The notes under the pieces are model-generated. The model worked only from the letters and a program-made list of their open reading frames with translations, had not been told where the DNA came from and did not search any database. A stretch of 7,630 nucleotides of DNA, from the NCBI GenBank assembly GCA_947627525.1, contig CANQWJ010000059.1:1-7630 (forward strand), given 5' to 3'. Source of the DNA: an uncultured Bacilli bacterium. GTDB taxonomy: Bacteria > Bacillota_I > Bacilli_A > RF39 > UBA660. This document shows, one piece after another, positions 1-6,037 of this stretch; within the stretch, counting starts at the first letter, position 1; every line of letters begins with the position of its first letter. The translations under genes and the position numbers were made by a program.

Positions 1-60
1 AACATAATTTTTATTTTTATAAAATATATCATAATATTTTGCAAATTCTTTGTATTCCAT
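1..60 (-). CDS. N-terminal fragment, probable class I SAM-dependent methyltransferase
   Basis: An ATG at 60-58 opens a frame that stays open for 20 codons to the window edge. The peptide starts MEYKEFAKYYDIFY and continues with KNKNYV. A Tyr/Phe-rich start of the form 'FAxxYDxFY' is common at the N-terminus of small SAM-dependent methyltransferases in Bacillota, which is the only basis for the product name; the SAM-binding glycine motif would lie outside the window. The start is supported by a purine-rich GTAGGGGAA about 6 bases upstream of the ATG. The gene points away from tmRNA on the same strand and is separated from it by a hairpin terminator, so it is probably its own transcription unit. 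It could instead be an unrelated protein with a similar N-terminus. Confidence 0.5.
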   Translation of the reverse strand, partial: MEYKEFAKYYDIFYKNKNYV

Positions 61-77
61 TTTTATTCCCCTACAAA

Positions 78-98
78 CATATTGTTTTTGACAATATG
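78..98. repeat. 8-bp perfect inverted repeat, possible operator
   Basis: CATATTGT (78-85) and ACAATATG (91-98) are perfect complements separated by 5 bases (TTTTG). The repeat lies 18 bases upstream of the start codon at 60 and overlaps the best -10 candidate for that gene. A repressor operator is the simplest reading; a small RNA hairpin in the 5' leader is the alternative. There is no T-tract on the minus strand, so it is not a typical terminator. Confidence 0.45.
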
Positions 99-122
99 CA
101 AATGTGTTTTTTAAATTGACAA
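93..122 (-). promoter_or_regulatory. Candidate promoter of the 1-60 gene
   Basis: On the minus strand TTGTCA (122-117, 5 of 6 matches to the -35 consensus) is followed after 18 bases by CATATT (98-93, 4 of 6 to TATAAT). The -10 falls inside the inverted repeat at 78-98, which would suit repression. In such AT-rich sequence a match of this quality can be chance. Confidence 0.3.
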
Positions 123-160
123 ACATGGCAATTTCAATCTATAAATATTTTATCATAAAC

Positions 161-199
161 TAAAACATTTTAAAACTCGAACTATAAAAGTTCGAGTTT
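161..199 (-). terminator. Rho-independent terminator of tmRNA
   Basis: AAACTCGAACT (173-183) and AGTTCGAGTTT (189-199) form a perfect 11-bp stem with a 5-base loop. Read on the minus strand it begins 11 bases after the tmRNA 3' CCA and is followed by a U-rich but interrupted tail (UAAAAUGUUUU). Position and stem strength make it the terminator of ssrA; the broken U-tract lowers confidence slightly. Confidence 0.8.
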
Positions 200-209
200 C
201 CTATCAACC

Positions 210-593
210 TGGTGGAGCCGGGGAGAGTTGAACTCCCGTCCGAAACCAATGATTCATAGACTTCTACAAGTTTAGTTAACTTTCAAATTTTACTAAATAG
301 AAACTAAATTAACGAATTACTATTTAGCTAGTTTAGTAATATTCATCACTATCCCTAAACAAAATAGTGATATATCTCGTTAAAATGAACCCTTGTTAAC
401 TTTCACGAGCAAAAGTTAAAAGAGTGTACGCCATTCTATTAAATTAGGCAAAAGCAACTGCTGATGCATTAGCACCAAACAAGTTAGCTAGTACAGATTT
501 TGCTTTGTTAGCATTTATTTTTGTTCGCATTTAAGGTTGCCACCTACTTGCCATCTATGTCCAAATAATCCCGTCGAAACCAAAATCGACCCC
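210..593 (-). ncRNA. ssrA: tmRNA (transfer-messenger RNA)
   Basis: This RNA enters stalled ribosomes as Ala-tmRNA, replaces the broken mRNA and adds a degradation tag. The 5' end GGGGUCG (593-587) pairs with CGGCUCC near the 3' end to make the seven-pair acceptor stem, followed by A and a gene-encoded CCA (212-210). A T-arm is visible (GGGAG, loop UUCAACU, CUCCC), as is the conserved GGUUUCGACGGG of the D-like region. The P2 helix can be traced between CAUAGA on the 5' side and UCUAUG on the 3' side, with CAAGU/ACUUG beside it. Downstream of the tag frame two pseudoknots are clear. In one, stem 396-403/412-419 has loop ACGAG pairing with CUCGU (376-380). In the other, stem 345-352/364-371 has loop 355-360 pairing with 331-336. 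A further stem (316-322/334-340) competes partly with the second. At 384 bases it is a normal one-piece tmRNA, next to smpB. Confidence 0.97.
444..512 (-). other. ssrA: tmRNA tag-peptide reading frame
   Basis: Within tmRNA a frame of 22 codons runs from GCU (512-510) to a UAA stop (446-444). The peptide begins ANKAKSVLANLF and ends ASAVAFA; Ala from the charged tmRNA would precede it. The resume codon is inferred from the usual GCN start and from the ANK beginning, which resembles the Mesoplasma florum tag as I recall it. The stop and the hydrophobic C-terminal end are read directly. The AFA end resembles Mollicute tags, for which Lon is the known protease, rather than the ALAA end recognised by ClpXP in Bacillus. 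Confidence 0.8.
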
Positions 594-605
594 ATATGTG
601 AAGAC

Positions 606-634
606 ATTATATCATAAATAATTAGTTTATTCAA
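606..634 (-). promoter_or_regulatory. tmRNA promoter
   Basis: On the minus strand TTGAAT (634-629) and TATAAT (611-606) are separated by exactly 17 bases, with TGA directly before the -10 (an extended -10). The tmRNA 5' end at 593 lies 12 bases past the -10, leaving a leader of a few bases for RNase P to remove. The promoter starts only 6 bases beyond the smpB stop, so ssrA can be made independently of smpB, although read-through from smpB is also possible because no terminator separates them. Confidence 0.75.
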
Positions 635-639
635 TGATA

Positions 640-1080
640 CTAATATCTTTTTTTATTTTGTTTTTCTATTTGACGTTTAATATCACGTTCTTTAATAGAT
701 TCACGTTTATCGTAATTCTTTTTACCTTTACATAAACCTAATAAAAGTTTGGCTTTATTTTTAACAAAATATACTTTTAAAGGTATTAATGTATATCCTT
801 CTAGACGAATTTTATCATTTAATTTTAATATTTCTTTCTTATGCATCAAAAGTTTTCTAGTTCTTGTCTCTTCGTGATTAAAGATATTTCCTTCCTTATA
901 AATGCCAATGAACATATTCAAAACAAAAATTTCATTATTACGAATAATAGCGTAACTATCACCAATATTACAAGATCCTTGACGAATTGATTTTATCTCT
1001 GTTCCAGTTAAAACGAGACCACATTCAAATTCATCTTCAATGAAATAATCGTGTCGTGCCTTTCTATTTAATATTTCCAT
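640..1080 (-). CDS. smpB: SsrA-binding protein SmpB
   Basis: SmpB binds the tRNA-like end of tmRNA, helps its charging and carries it with EF-Tu into the A site of stalled ribosomes. The 146-residue product has the family signature from its N-terminus: NRKARHDYFIEDEFECG (5-21), LTGTEIKSIRQG (24-35), the FNHEETRTRKLL stretch (67-78), GYTLIPLKVYF (95-105) and LLLGLCKGKKNYDKRE (112-127). The basic C-terminal tail (128-146) becomes a helix in the mRNA channel. Length is typical. I start it at the ATG at 1080 because GGGGTGAT lies just upstream; a TTG five codons earlier (1095) would lie inside the capA end and has no comparable ribosome site. Only 4 bases separate it from the capA stop, so the two are translationally close. 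ssrA follows immediately. Confidence 0.97.
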   Translation of the reverse strand: MEILNRKARHDYFIEDEFECGLVLTGTEIKSIRQGSCNIGDSYAIIRNNEIFVLNMFIGIYKEGNIFNHEETRTRKLLMHKKEILKLNDKIRLEGYTLIPLKVYFVKNKAKLLLGLCKGKKNYDKRESIKERDIKRQIEKQNKKRY

Positions 1081-1083
1081 ATA

Positions 1084-1091
1084 ATCACCCC
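1084..1091 (-). promoter_or_regulatory. smpB ribosome-binding site overlapping the capA stop
   Basis: GGGGTGAT ends 3 bases before the smpB ATG at 1080, and its TGA is the capA stop codon (1087-1085). This fixes the smpB start at 1080 and suggests that smpB translation is linked to termination on capA. Confidence 0.75.
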
Positions 1092-2299
1092 GCAAGTCCT
1101 ACAACAGTAATAGAATCATCCAAACTAGTAACACGTTTTTTTAAAGTATTATACATACTCTTATAATTTTTAAATAGTTTTTCATTTAACATTGAATAAG
1201 GATATATTTTAAAACCTTTACGCATTTTCGTACTTCGATCTGAATATGTATAAATAAATTCGGCGGTTGGATTATCAACACTAACTGTCGTTGTGTTTGT
1301 CGTTGTATCAACTGTTTTATTTACTTCAACACTCATTAATAGTCCACTTAGTCTATCATCAGTTGTCTGTCCTGATAGGAAGTTCCCAAGTGAATAAATT
1401 ACTAATGTGTCACCAATGTATTCAACTGGTTCAATGACGTGAGGATGACAGCCAATGACAAGATCAACACCAAGACTAGCAAGATATTTCGCTGTCTTTT
1501 TTTGATTAGCACTAACACTTGTATTGTATTCAACACCCCAATGCATTGCCACCATTAAGAAATCAACTTTATCACGAATTTTTTCAACATCCTTCTTAAC
1601 AGCTGCATCACTATACCAATTGACATAATAATCATTTTTACGAGTTAACCCATTAGTTGAAGTTGTATAGGATAATAATGCATAAGTAATACCATTCTTT
1701 TCTCTTATATCAATATTATCCTTTTCTTCTTTACTCGTTGCGCTACCATTAACCATGACATCTTTACTATTCCAATATTTACGAGAATTGATAATAGCTT
1801 TAGAACCTTTATCCAAAGTATGATTGTTCGCAAGACTAACAACGTTAAATCCAGCATCGATAAAAGCATCTCCTACTTCATATGGTGAATTAAAAGTCGG
1901 ATAAGATGATAGTCCTAATTCAGTTCCCCCTAAAATAGTTTCTTGGTTATAGTACGCTAAATCATATTTACTAATAATAGGTTTAACATTTTCTAACATT
2001 TTAGTAAAATCATATTTACCATTTTTCTTAGCATCACTATAAACAGAACTGTGTATTAAAGCGTCTCCTCCCATTATCAAAGATAAAGAATATCTTTTAA
2101 TGGGATCTTCTTCAACTATTTCTTCTTCGACAAGAACTTTATTGTCAGGTTTATCATCTTGTTTTACTTCCTTGTTTTTTGCATCAAAGAAAACTACTTT
2201 AATTACAAAACCTAAAAAGGTTAGTACTAATAAAAATACTAGTAATAAAAGAAAAATTATTCTATTTTTTCTTTTCTTCCTCTTCTTGATAGTTTGCAT
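1085..2299 (-). CDS. Membrane-anchored CapA/PgsA-family metallophosphatase-like protein
   Basis: The product is about 404 residues. A polybasic start (KKRKKRK) is followed by one hydrophobic segment at about 14-37 and a charged linker at about 40-68, so the catalytic domain should face outward. The domain matches the poly-gamma-glutamate CapA family, a calcineurin-like phosphoesterase fold. Visible motifs are MGGDALIH (Asp 79), NQET (118-121), LANNHTLDKG (156-165), MHWGVEY (252-258), GCHPHVIEPVEYIGD (283-297) and YSLGNFLSGQ (302-311), covering the expected metal ligands. There is no lipobox cysteine. No capB or capC partner is visible here, so a poly-glutamate role is unproven; another envelope role is possible. 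The start is a choice among GTG 2308, ATG 2302 and ATG 2299; I favour 2299 from its spacing to AGGTGAGA. It overlaps the end of rnr by 38 bases. Confidence 0.85.
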   Translation of the reverse strand: MQTIKKRKKRKNRIIFLLLLVFLLVLTFLGFVIKVVFFDAKNKEVKQDDKPDNKVLVEEEIVEEDPIKRYSLSLIMGGDALIHSSVYSDAKKNGKYDFTKMLENVKPIISKYDLAYYNQETILGGTELGLSSYPTFNSPYEVGDAFIDAGFNVVSLANNHTLDKGSKAIINSRKYWNSKDVMVNGSATSKEEKDNIDIREKNGITYALLSYTTSTNGLTRKNDYYVNWYSDAAVKKDVEKIRDKVDFLMVAMHWGVEYNTSVSANQKKTAKYLASLGVDLVIGCHPHVIEPVEYIGDTLVIYSLGNFLSGQTTDDRLSGLLMSVEVNKTVDTTTNTTTVSVDNPTAEFIYTYSDRSTKMRKGFKIYPYSMLNEKLFKNYKSMYNTLKKRVTSLDDSITVVGLAG

Positions 2300-4409
2300 C
2301 ATTCTCACCTATCTTTTTTATAATTTCAAAGTCTACTGCTTTTTCTTCTTTGGAAGCACGGACTGTCTTAACTAGAACGCGGTCTCCTAAACTATATTTT
2401 TTCTTTGTACGTTCCCCAGTCAATGTTTGAGCAACCTCATCATAATGATAAAAATCATCCATGTCATTAATGTGAACTAATCCCTCAATCAAATTATCTA
2501 ACTGAACAAACATTCCAAAATTTGTTACACCAGAAATCATACCTTCAAAAGTTTCACCAATGTGATCTTCCATGTATTCAGCCATTTTCATTGATTCAAC
2601 ATCACGCTCACAATCAACCGAATCACGTTCTTTTTGTGATGAGTTATCAGCAATAAAAACTAACTTCTCTTCCCATTTAGAAATTGTTTGTGGTGACATA
2701 TCTTTATTGAATAAATATGTTCTTAACAAACGATGAACTGTCGTATCAGGATATCTTCTAATTGGTGAAGTAAAATGTGTATAACACTTACTAGCTAATC
2801 CATAATGTCCTAAATTTTGAGGAAGATAGATAGCTTTTTGCATATTTCTTAAAAGTTGACTGGCAAGAATCTTATACATTTTTTCTTTCTTCAAACTGTA
2901 TAGTAGGTTTTGCATAGCTTTTGGACTAACATCTTTAATGTTTCCTCTTACTGTTATTCCAAGTGTTTGAAGGTAAGATAAGAATTCACGAATTTTTTCT
3001 TCTTTTGGATATTCATGAACACGATAAATAAATGGTAGATTCATATAAAATATATGACTAGCAACACATTCATTTGCACAAATCATAAAATCTTCAATCA
3101 TATTTTCACCGCGACCACGATCACGTAGAACAACATCGGTTGGATGACATTTATCATCTACTAATATTTTTGCTTCATCAACATCAAAATCAATGTAACC
3201 ACGAGCTACTTTGGCCTTACGAACAATCTGTGAAAGTTCATCCATCTCTTTTAGTTTTTGCGCAAAATCTTCATAACCTTCAGGAATAATATCTTCTTCA
3301 ATAACTTGATTAACTTTCTTATAAGTCATTTGAATACGTGATTTAATAACACTTTCAAATATCTCATAATCAACTTGTTTACCTTGTTCATCAATTTCCA
3401 TAACACAAGAAATAGCCAAACGTTCAACACCCGGATTTAGAGAACAAATACCATTTGATAATTTATGCGGAAGCATTGGAATAACTCTATCAACTAAATA
3501 AACACTAGTTCCACGCATCATTGCTTCATTATCAAGAGCACTTCCTTCTTTAACGTAATAACTTACATCAGCAATATGAACACCTAACTTATAGTGACCA
3601 TTATCCAATTTTTCCAAAGAAATAGCATCATCTATATCCTTAGTATCATCACCATCAATCGTAAAAATCATTTCGTTAGTTAAGTCGCGTCTTCCCACTT
3701 TTTCTTTTTCGGAAACACTCTCTGGAATATTATCAAGTTCGGCAATAGTTTCTTCATCAAAAGTATCCTTTATTTCATAGTTATAAACGATTGACAAAAT
3801 ATCAACTCCAGGATCATTTTTATGTCCTATAATCTTTTCAAGAGTACATAAATATTTCCCTTTAGATAACATCTTATCAATTTTAACTATTACTTTATGT
3901 CCATCAACTAAACCAAGATTTTCTTTATCGGTATTTATTGTCAATTCAACATTTAGTTTTTTATCATCAGGTATGACAGTACAAGTTTTTCCTTTATATA
4001 AAATTTCACCAACAACTGTTGATAAATCTCTTTTAATAGTTCTGACAATACGTCCTTCTAAGCGACCATCATCTTTTCTTTTTAAAACTTCAACGACTAC
4101 TACATCATTATGAATAGCGTTATTGATATTATCACTTGAAATAAAGATATCTTCTGAACCCTCTACTTCAACAAAACCATATCCTTTACGATTCATTCTA
4201 ATAATACCCTTTTTCAAAGGTCCATTATTAAAAGGCATATATTTATCTTTATTAGAATGATATATTTCACCATCTTCTTCTAGTTCTTTCAATACTTTAA
4301 AGAGTTCTTTTGTTTCATTAACATCTTTCAATTCTAGACGATTATCGATATCTTCAACTGTTAAAGCCTTATTGGAATTATTTAATATTTCAAGTATTCT
4401 ATCTTTCAT
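2262..4409 (-). CDS. rnr: Ribonuclease R (3'-5' exoribonuclease)
   Basis: RNase R degrades structured RNA from the 3' end, matures tmRNA in some bacteria and removes non-stop mRNAs released by trans-translation. The 715-residue product shows the expected order: winged-helix domain at about 1-58, cold-shock domain (RKGYGFVEVEG around 74-84, DIFIS), a second OB region, then the RNB catalytic domain at about 240-565. The catalytic Asp cluster is DGDDTKDIDDAI (252-263); HFTSPIRRYPD (545-555) is the other hallmark. An S1 domain follows (about 619-697, EGMISGVTNFGMFVQL) and a short EEEEKKK tail. It is shorter than the B. subtilis protein, mainly in the tail. The ATG at 4409 is chosen over an upstream TTG (4436) because AGAGGTG lies 5 bases before it. 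The downstream neighbour capA overlaps its last codons; secG lies upstream behind a terminator. Confidence 0.97.
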   Translation of the reverse strand: MKDRILEILNNSNKALTVEDIDNRLELKDVNETKELFKVLKELEEDGEIYHSNKDKYMPFNNGPLKKGIIRMNRKGYGFVEVEGSEDIFISSDNINNAIHNDVVVVEVLKRKDDGRLEGRIVRTIKRDLSTVVGEILYKGKTCTVIPDDKKLNVELTINTDKENLGLVDGHKVIVKIDKMLSKGKYLCTLEKIIGHKNDPGVDILSIVYNYEIKDTFDEETIAELDNIPESVSEKEKVGRRDLTNEMIFTIDGDDTKDIDDAISLEKLDNGHYKLGVHIADVSYYVKEGSALDNEAMMRGTSVYLVDRVIPMLPHKLSNGICSLNPGVERLAISCVMEIDEQGKQVDYEIFESVIKSRIQMTYKKVNQVIEEDIIPEGYEDFAQKLKEMDELSQIVRKAKVARGYIDFDVDEAKILVDDKCHPTDVVLRDRGRGENMIEDFMICANECVASHIFYMNLPFIYRVHEYPKEEKIREFLSYLQTLGITVRGNIKDVSPKAMQNLLYSLKKEKMYKILASQLLRNMQKAIYLPQNLGHYGLASKCYTHFTSPIRRYPDTTVHRLLRTYLFNKDMSPQTISKWEEKLVFIADNSSQKERDSVDCERDVESMKMAEYMEDHIGETFEGMISGVTNFGMFVQLDNLIEGLVHINDMDDFYHYDEVAQTLTGERTKKKYSLGDRVLVKTVRASKEEKAVDFEIIKKIGENDANYQEEEEKKK
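2303..2310 (-). promoter_or_regulatory. capA ribosome-binding site inside the rnr coding end
   Basis: AGGTGAGA lies directly before two adjacent ATG codons (2302 and 2299). It sits inside the rnr coding sequence, so capA is probably translated from the rnr message by coupling or reinitiation. The distance suits the second ATG better. Confidence 0.6.
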
Positions 4410-4414
4410 ATCAA

Positions 4415-4421
4415 CACCTCT
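4415..4421 (-). promoter_or_regulatory. rnr ribosome-binding site
   Basis: AGAGGTG ends 5 bases before the ATG at 4409. This site decides the rnr start against the in-frame TTG at 4436, which has no such sequence in front and would lie on the candidate -10 element. Confidence 0.75.
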
Positions 4422-4427
4422 ATTTTC

Positions 4428-4433
4428 ATTATA
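4428..4433 (-). promoter_or_regulatory. Possible rnr -10 element
   Basis: A perfect TATAAT on the minus strand lies 18 bases before the rnr ATG and immediately after the secG terminator T-tract. The -35 position at 17-18 bases falls inside the terminator hairpin and matches poorly (CTATCA or TATCAT). If used, the 5' leader would be only about 12 bases. It would give rnr-capA-smpB its own start after secG termination. Confidence 0.35.
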
Positions 4434-4437
4434 CAAT

Positions 4438-4461
4438 AAAAAAAGAACTAATGATAGTTCT
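4438..4461 (-). terminator. Rho-independent terminator of eno-secG
   Basis: On the minus strand AGAACTA (4461-4455), loop TCAT and TAGTTCT (4450-4444) form a 7-bp stem followed by a run of T (4443-4438). It starts 6 bases after the secG stop codon. The stem is short, so some read-through into rnr is likely. Confidence 0.8.
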
Positions 4462-4467
4462 ATATTA

Positions 4468-4683
4468 CTACATAAATTCCATTACGAGACTGACAACAAA
4501 GAATGTTAAACCCAATAAAAGTGTTAATCTACTAATAAATAATTCTAGTCCTCTTTCTTTACGATTACTAAATAAATCAGAGTTTCCACCAGTTATAATT
4601 TGAGAAGCACTCTCAGCTTTGTTACTTTGTAATAATACTATGGCTATCAATAGAATAGAAATTATGATCATAAATGTTTCCAT
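4468..4683 (-). CDS. secG: Preprotein translocase subunit SecG
   Basis: SecG is the small accessory subunit of the SecYEG channel in the cytoplasmic membrane. The 71-residue product has two hydrophobic segments (about 4-20 and 49-69) joined by a polar loop, the normal SecG hairpin. The conserved features are IAIVLLQSNKAE (13-24), where the family has a VLLQ motif followed by a small polar stretch, then the GGNSDLF loop (32-38) and RLTLLLGLTFF (52-62). The start at 4683 has a strong AAGGAGGG site 6 bases upstream. The gene sits between eno and rnr, the usual Bacillota position; a carboxylesterase gene found between secG and rnr in Bacillus is absent. Confidence 0.93.
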   Translation of the reverse strand: METFMIIISILLIAIVLLQSNKAESASQIITGGNSDLFSNRKERGLELFISRLTLLLGLTFFVVSLVMEFM

Positions 4684-4704
4684 AATATCCCTCCTTGCCT
4701 ATTT

Positions 4705-4733
4705 AATTTAGCATATTTATTACAAAAAATCAA
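4705..4733 (-). promoter_or_regulatory. Candidate secG promoter
   Basis: On the minus strand TTGATT (4733-4728) and TAAATT (4710-4705) are 17 bases apart, and TGC precedes the -10, giving an extended -10. It lies in the 61-base gap between eno and secG, where I see no hairpin terminator, so secG may be transcribed both from here and from eno. Confidence 0.45.
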
Positions 4734-4744
4734 TAAAAGTTAAC

Positions 4745-5929
4745 TTATTCCTCAAAGATTCTCATTAATTCATTGTATTTAGAAGTACGTTCACTTCTAG
4801 ACATTGACCCAAATTTAACATAATCAGCACCAAGATAGACAGCAAGATCCGCAATAAAATAGTCTTCGGTATCACCACTACGATGAGAAAAGACAACTTT
4901 ATAATTATTTTCTTTGGCTAAGGAAACGGTTTCTATTACTTCCTTTATCGTTCCGATTTGATTAGGCTTGATAAGAATTGCATTACAACTCTTTTCTTCT
5001 ATCCCTTTTTGCAAATATTTAGAATTTGTCGTAAAAAGGTCATCGCCAACAATCATGACATCTTTACCAATCTTTTTTGTAAGTTTAGAATGATTCGAAA
5101 AGTCATTTTCATCAAAAGGATCTTCTAAAGAAATAATGGGATACTTTTTTATTAATGTAGAGTATCTATCAATTAGTTCACTACTAGTATAATTATTATT
5201 GTCCAATGTATATGATTCATCTTTAAATAATTGTGATGCAGCTACATCTAATCCAACAAAAATATCTTTTCCAAATTCATAATTACTCTTAGTAACCGCT
5301 TTCTCTAAGTACTCTAACACTTCTTCTGTCGTTTTTAGTTCAGGACTAAAACCACCCTCATCACCAACTGCGGTAGAATAATTATTTTCTTTTAAAATAG
5401 TTTTTAAATTATGAAAGACTTCACTAGCCATCCTAATACTTTCCGAAATATTTTTACCATTGGGAACAATCATAAATTCTTGAATATCGATATCATTATC
5501 AGAATGAACTCCACCATTAATGATATTGCACATAATCTTTGGCTCTTTTTTATTTCTTTTAGGCTCTATCTCCATCTCATATTTAAAAGCACAAATGGAA
5601 ACTGGTAAAATAGCATTCACTCCCAAAACACTTTTATTTTCCGTTTCATCTAACTTTAACAGTATCTCATCAACATCTGTAACATCTTTATTTAATAACG
5701 CATCTCTAATAACTGTATTGACATTATTAACAGCTTTTAAAACACCTTTGCCATTATATCTATTAATATCACAATCTCGTAATTCTAAACCTTCTCTCTT
5801 TCCTGTTGAAGCACCACTAGGAACCATCGAACGATAAACTTTATCATTTTCCAACTGCATTTCCACTTCAACTGTCGGATATCCTCTTGAATCTAAAACT
5901 TCTCTTCCTTTTATATTGACTATTTTCAT
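4745..5929 (-). CDS. eno: Enolase (short, divergent)
   Basis: Enolase interconverts 2-phosphoglycerate and phosphoenolpyruvate in glycolysis. The N-terminus shows GREVLDSRGYPTVEVE (8-23) and VPSGASTGKREGLELRD (36-52). Catalytic and metal residues can all be matched: Ser 41, His 142 (NGGVHSD), Glu 151 (QEFMI), Glu 191 (GDEGGFSP), Asp 228 (GLDVAAS), Glu 269 (LEDPFDEND), Asp 296 (VGDDLF), Lys 321 (ILIKPNQIGT), His 349-Ser 351 (SHRSGDTED) and Lys 372, then SRSERTSKYN (377-386). The protein has 394 residues, against about 430 in the family. The usual LYxYLGG and LPVP stretch before NIINGG is replaced by a charged segment (119-131), the C-terminal helix of about 18 residues is missing, and the usual Gly in NAILGVS is Pro 109. 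The start at 5929 has AGGTGAT before it. It is probably active; a paralogue of a standard enolase elsewhere is possible. Confidence 0.93.
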   Translation of the reverse strand: MKIVNIKGREVLDSRGYPTVEVEMQLENDKVYRSMVPSGASTGKREGLELRDCDINRYNGKGVLKAVNNVNTVIRDALLNKDVTDVDEILLKLDETENKSVLGVNAILPVSICAFKYEMEIEPKRNKKEPKIMCNIINGGVHSDNDIDIQEFMIVPNGKNISESIRMASEVFHNLKTILKENNYSTAVGDEGGFSPELKTTEEVLEYLEKAVTKSNYEFGKDIFVGLDVAASQLFKDESYTLDNNNYTSSELIDRYSTLIKKYPIISLEDPFDENDFSNHSKLTKKIGKDVMIVGDDLFTTNSKYLQKGIEEKSCNAILIKPNQIGTIKEVIETVSLAKENNYKVVFSHRSGDTEDYFIADLAVYLGADYVKFGSMSRSERTSKYNELMRIFEE

Positions 5930-5982
5930 TTTATCACCTACAATATATTCTTCCGAATAAATAAATATTTATGCGGTATTTG

Positions 5983-6011
5983 TTTAAAATAAGAAAATTG
6001 TATGTTATAAT
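5983..6011 (+). promoter_or_regulatory. Promoter of the femX-like gene
   Basis: TTTAAA (5983-5988, 4 of 6 to the -35 consensus) and a perfect TATAAT (6006-6011) are 17 bases apart. TGT directly precedes the -10, making an extended -10. Transcription would start near 6018, about 20 bases before the ATG and just upstream of the ribosome site. Confidence 0.7.
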
Positions 6012-6017
6012 TATAAC
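6004..6017. repeat. 14-bp perfect palindrome over the -10 element
   Basis: GTTATAATTATAAC reads the same on both strands and covers the plus-strand -10. It also places a second TATAAT on the minus strand (6015-6010) pointing toward eno, though with no good -35. It may be a dimeric regulator's site or simply two opposed -10 boxes in AT-rich DNA. Confidence 0.4.
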
Positions 6018-6037
6018 GAATAAATGGAGGTGGATGT

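Larger units (their letters stand above)
5930..6037. other. Divergent eno / femX-like intergenic region
   Basis: This 108-base AT-rich gap carries the upstream signals of two genes pointing apart. The plus-strand promoter is clear (separate entry). For eno on the minus strand the candidates are weak: TACAAT at 6002-5997 with a poor -35 (TTTATT, spacing 16), or TATATT at 5947-5942, which abuts the ribosome site. The plus-strand gene has a strong GGAGGTG site (6027-6033) five bases before its ATG. Confidence 0.6.

Noticed and set aside
88..122. Plus-strand TTGACA motifs near 89 and 116
   Set aside because: No plus-strand gene follows; tmRNA and its terminator occupy the next 500 bases on the other strand.
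260..345. Repeated TAGTTTA/TAAACTA motifs that look like a short repeat array
   Set aside because: They are the pairing arms of tmRNA helices and pseudoknots, not an independent repeat or CRISPR.
1085..1087. TGA at the end of capA as a possible Trp codon (mycoplasma code)
   Set aside because: The Trp codons checked in capA (three), rnr (one) and the femX-like gene (one) are all TGG, and the TGA coincides with the smpB ribosome site as expected for a stop.
1081..1095. Upstream TTG start for smpB giving five extra residues
   Set aside because: The extension lies across the capA stop and the ribosome site; the ATG at 1080 fits the family N-terminus and the GGGGTGAT spacing.
2100..2375. Plus-strand open frame with Ser/Thr-rich start and Phe/Leu-rich end
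   Set aside because: It lies antisense to the rnr-capA overlap, has low-complexity content mirroring the purine-rich coding strand, and lacks a ribosome site.
4410..4436. Upstream TTG start for rnr
   Set aside because: The nine extra codons would cover the candidate -10 element and the ribosome site AGAGGTG; the ATG at 4409 is better placed.
5411..5837. Two plus-strand open frames opposite eno
   Set aside because: Both are antisense to well-conserved enolase codons, match no family I recognise and have no start signals.
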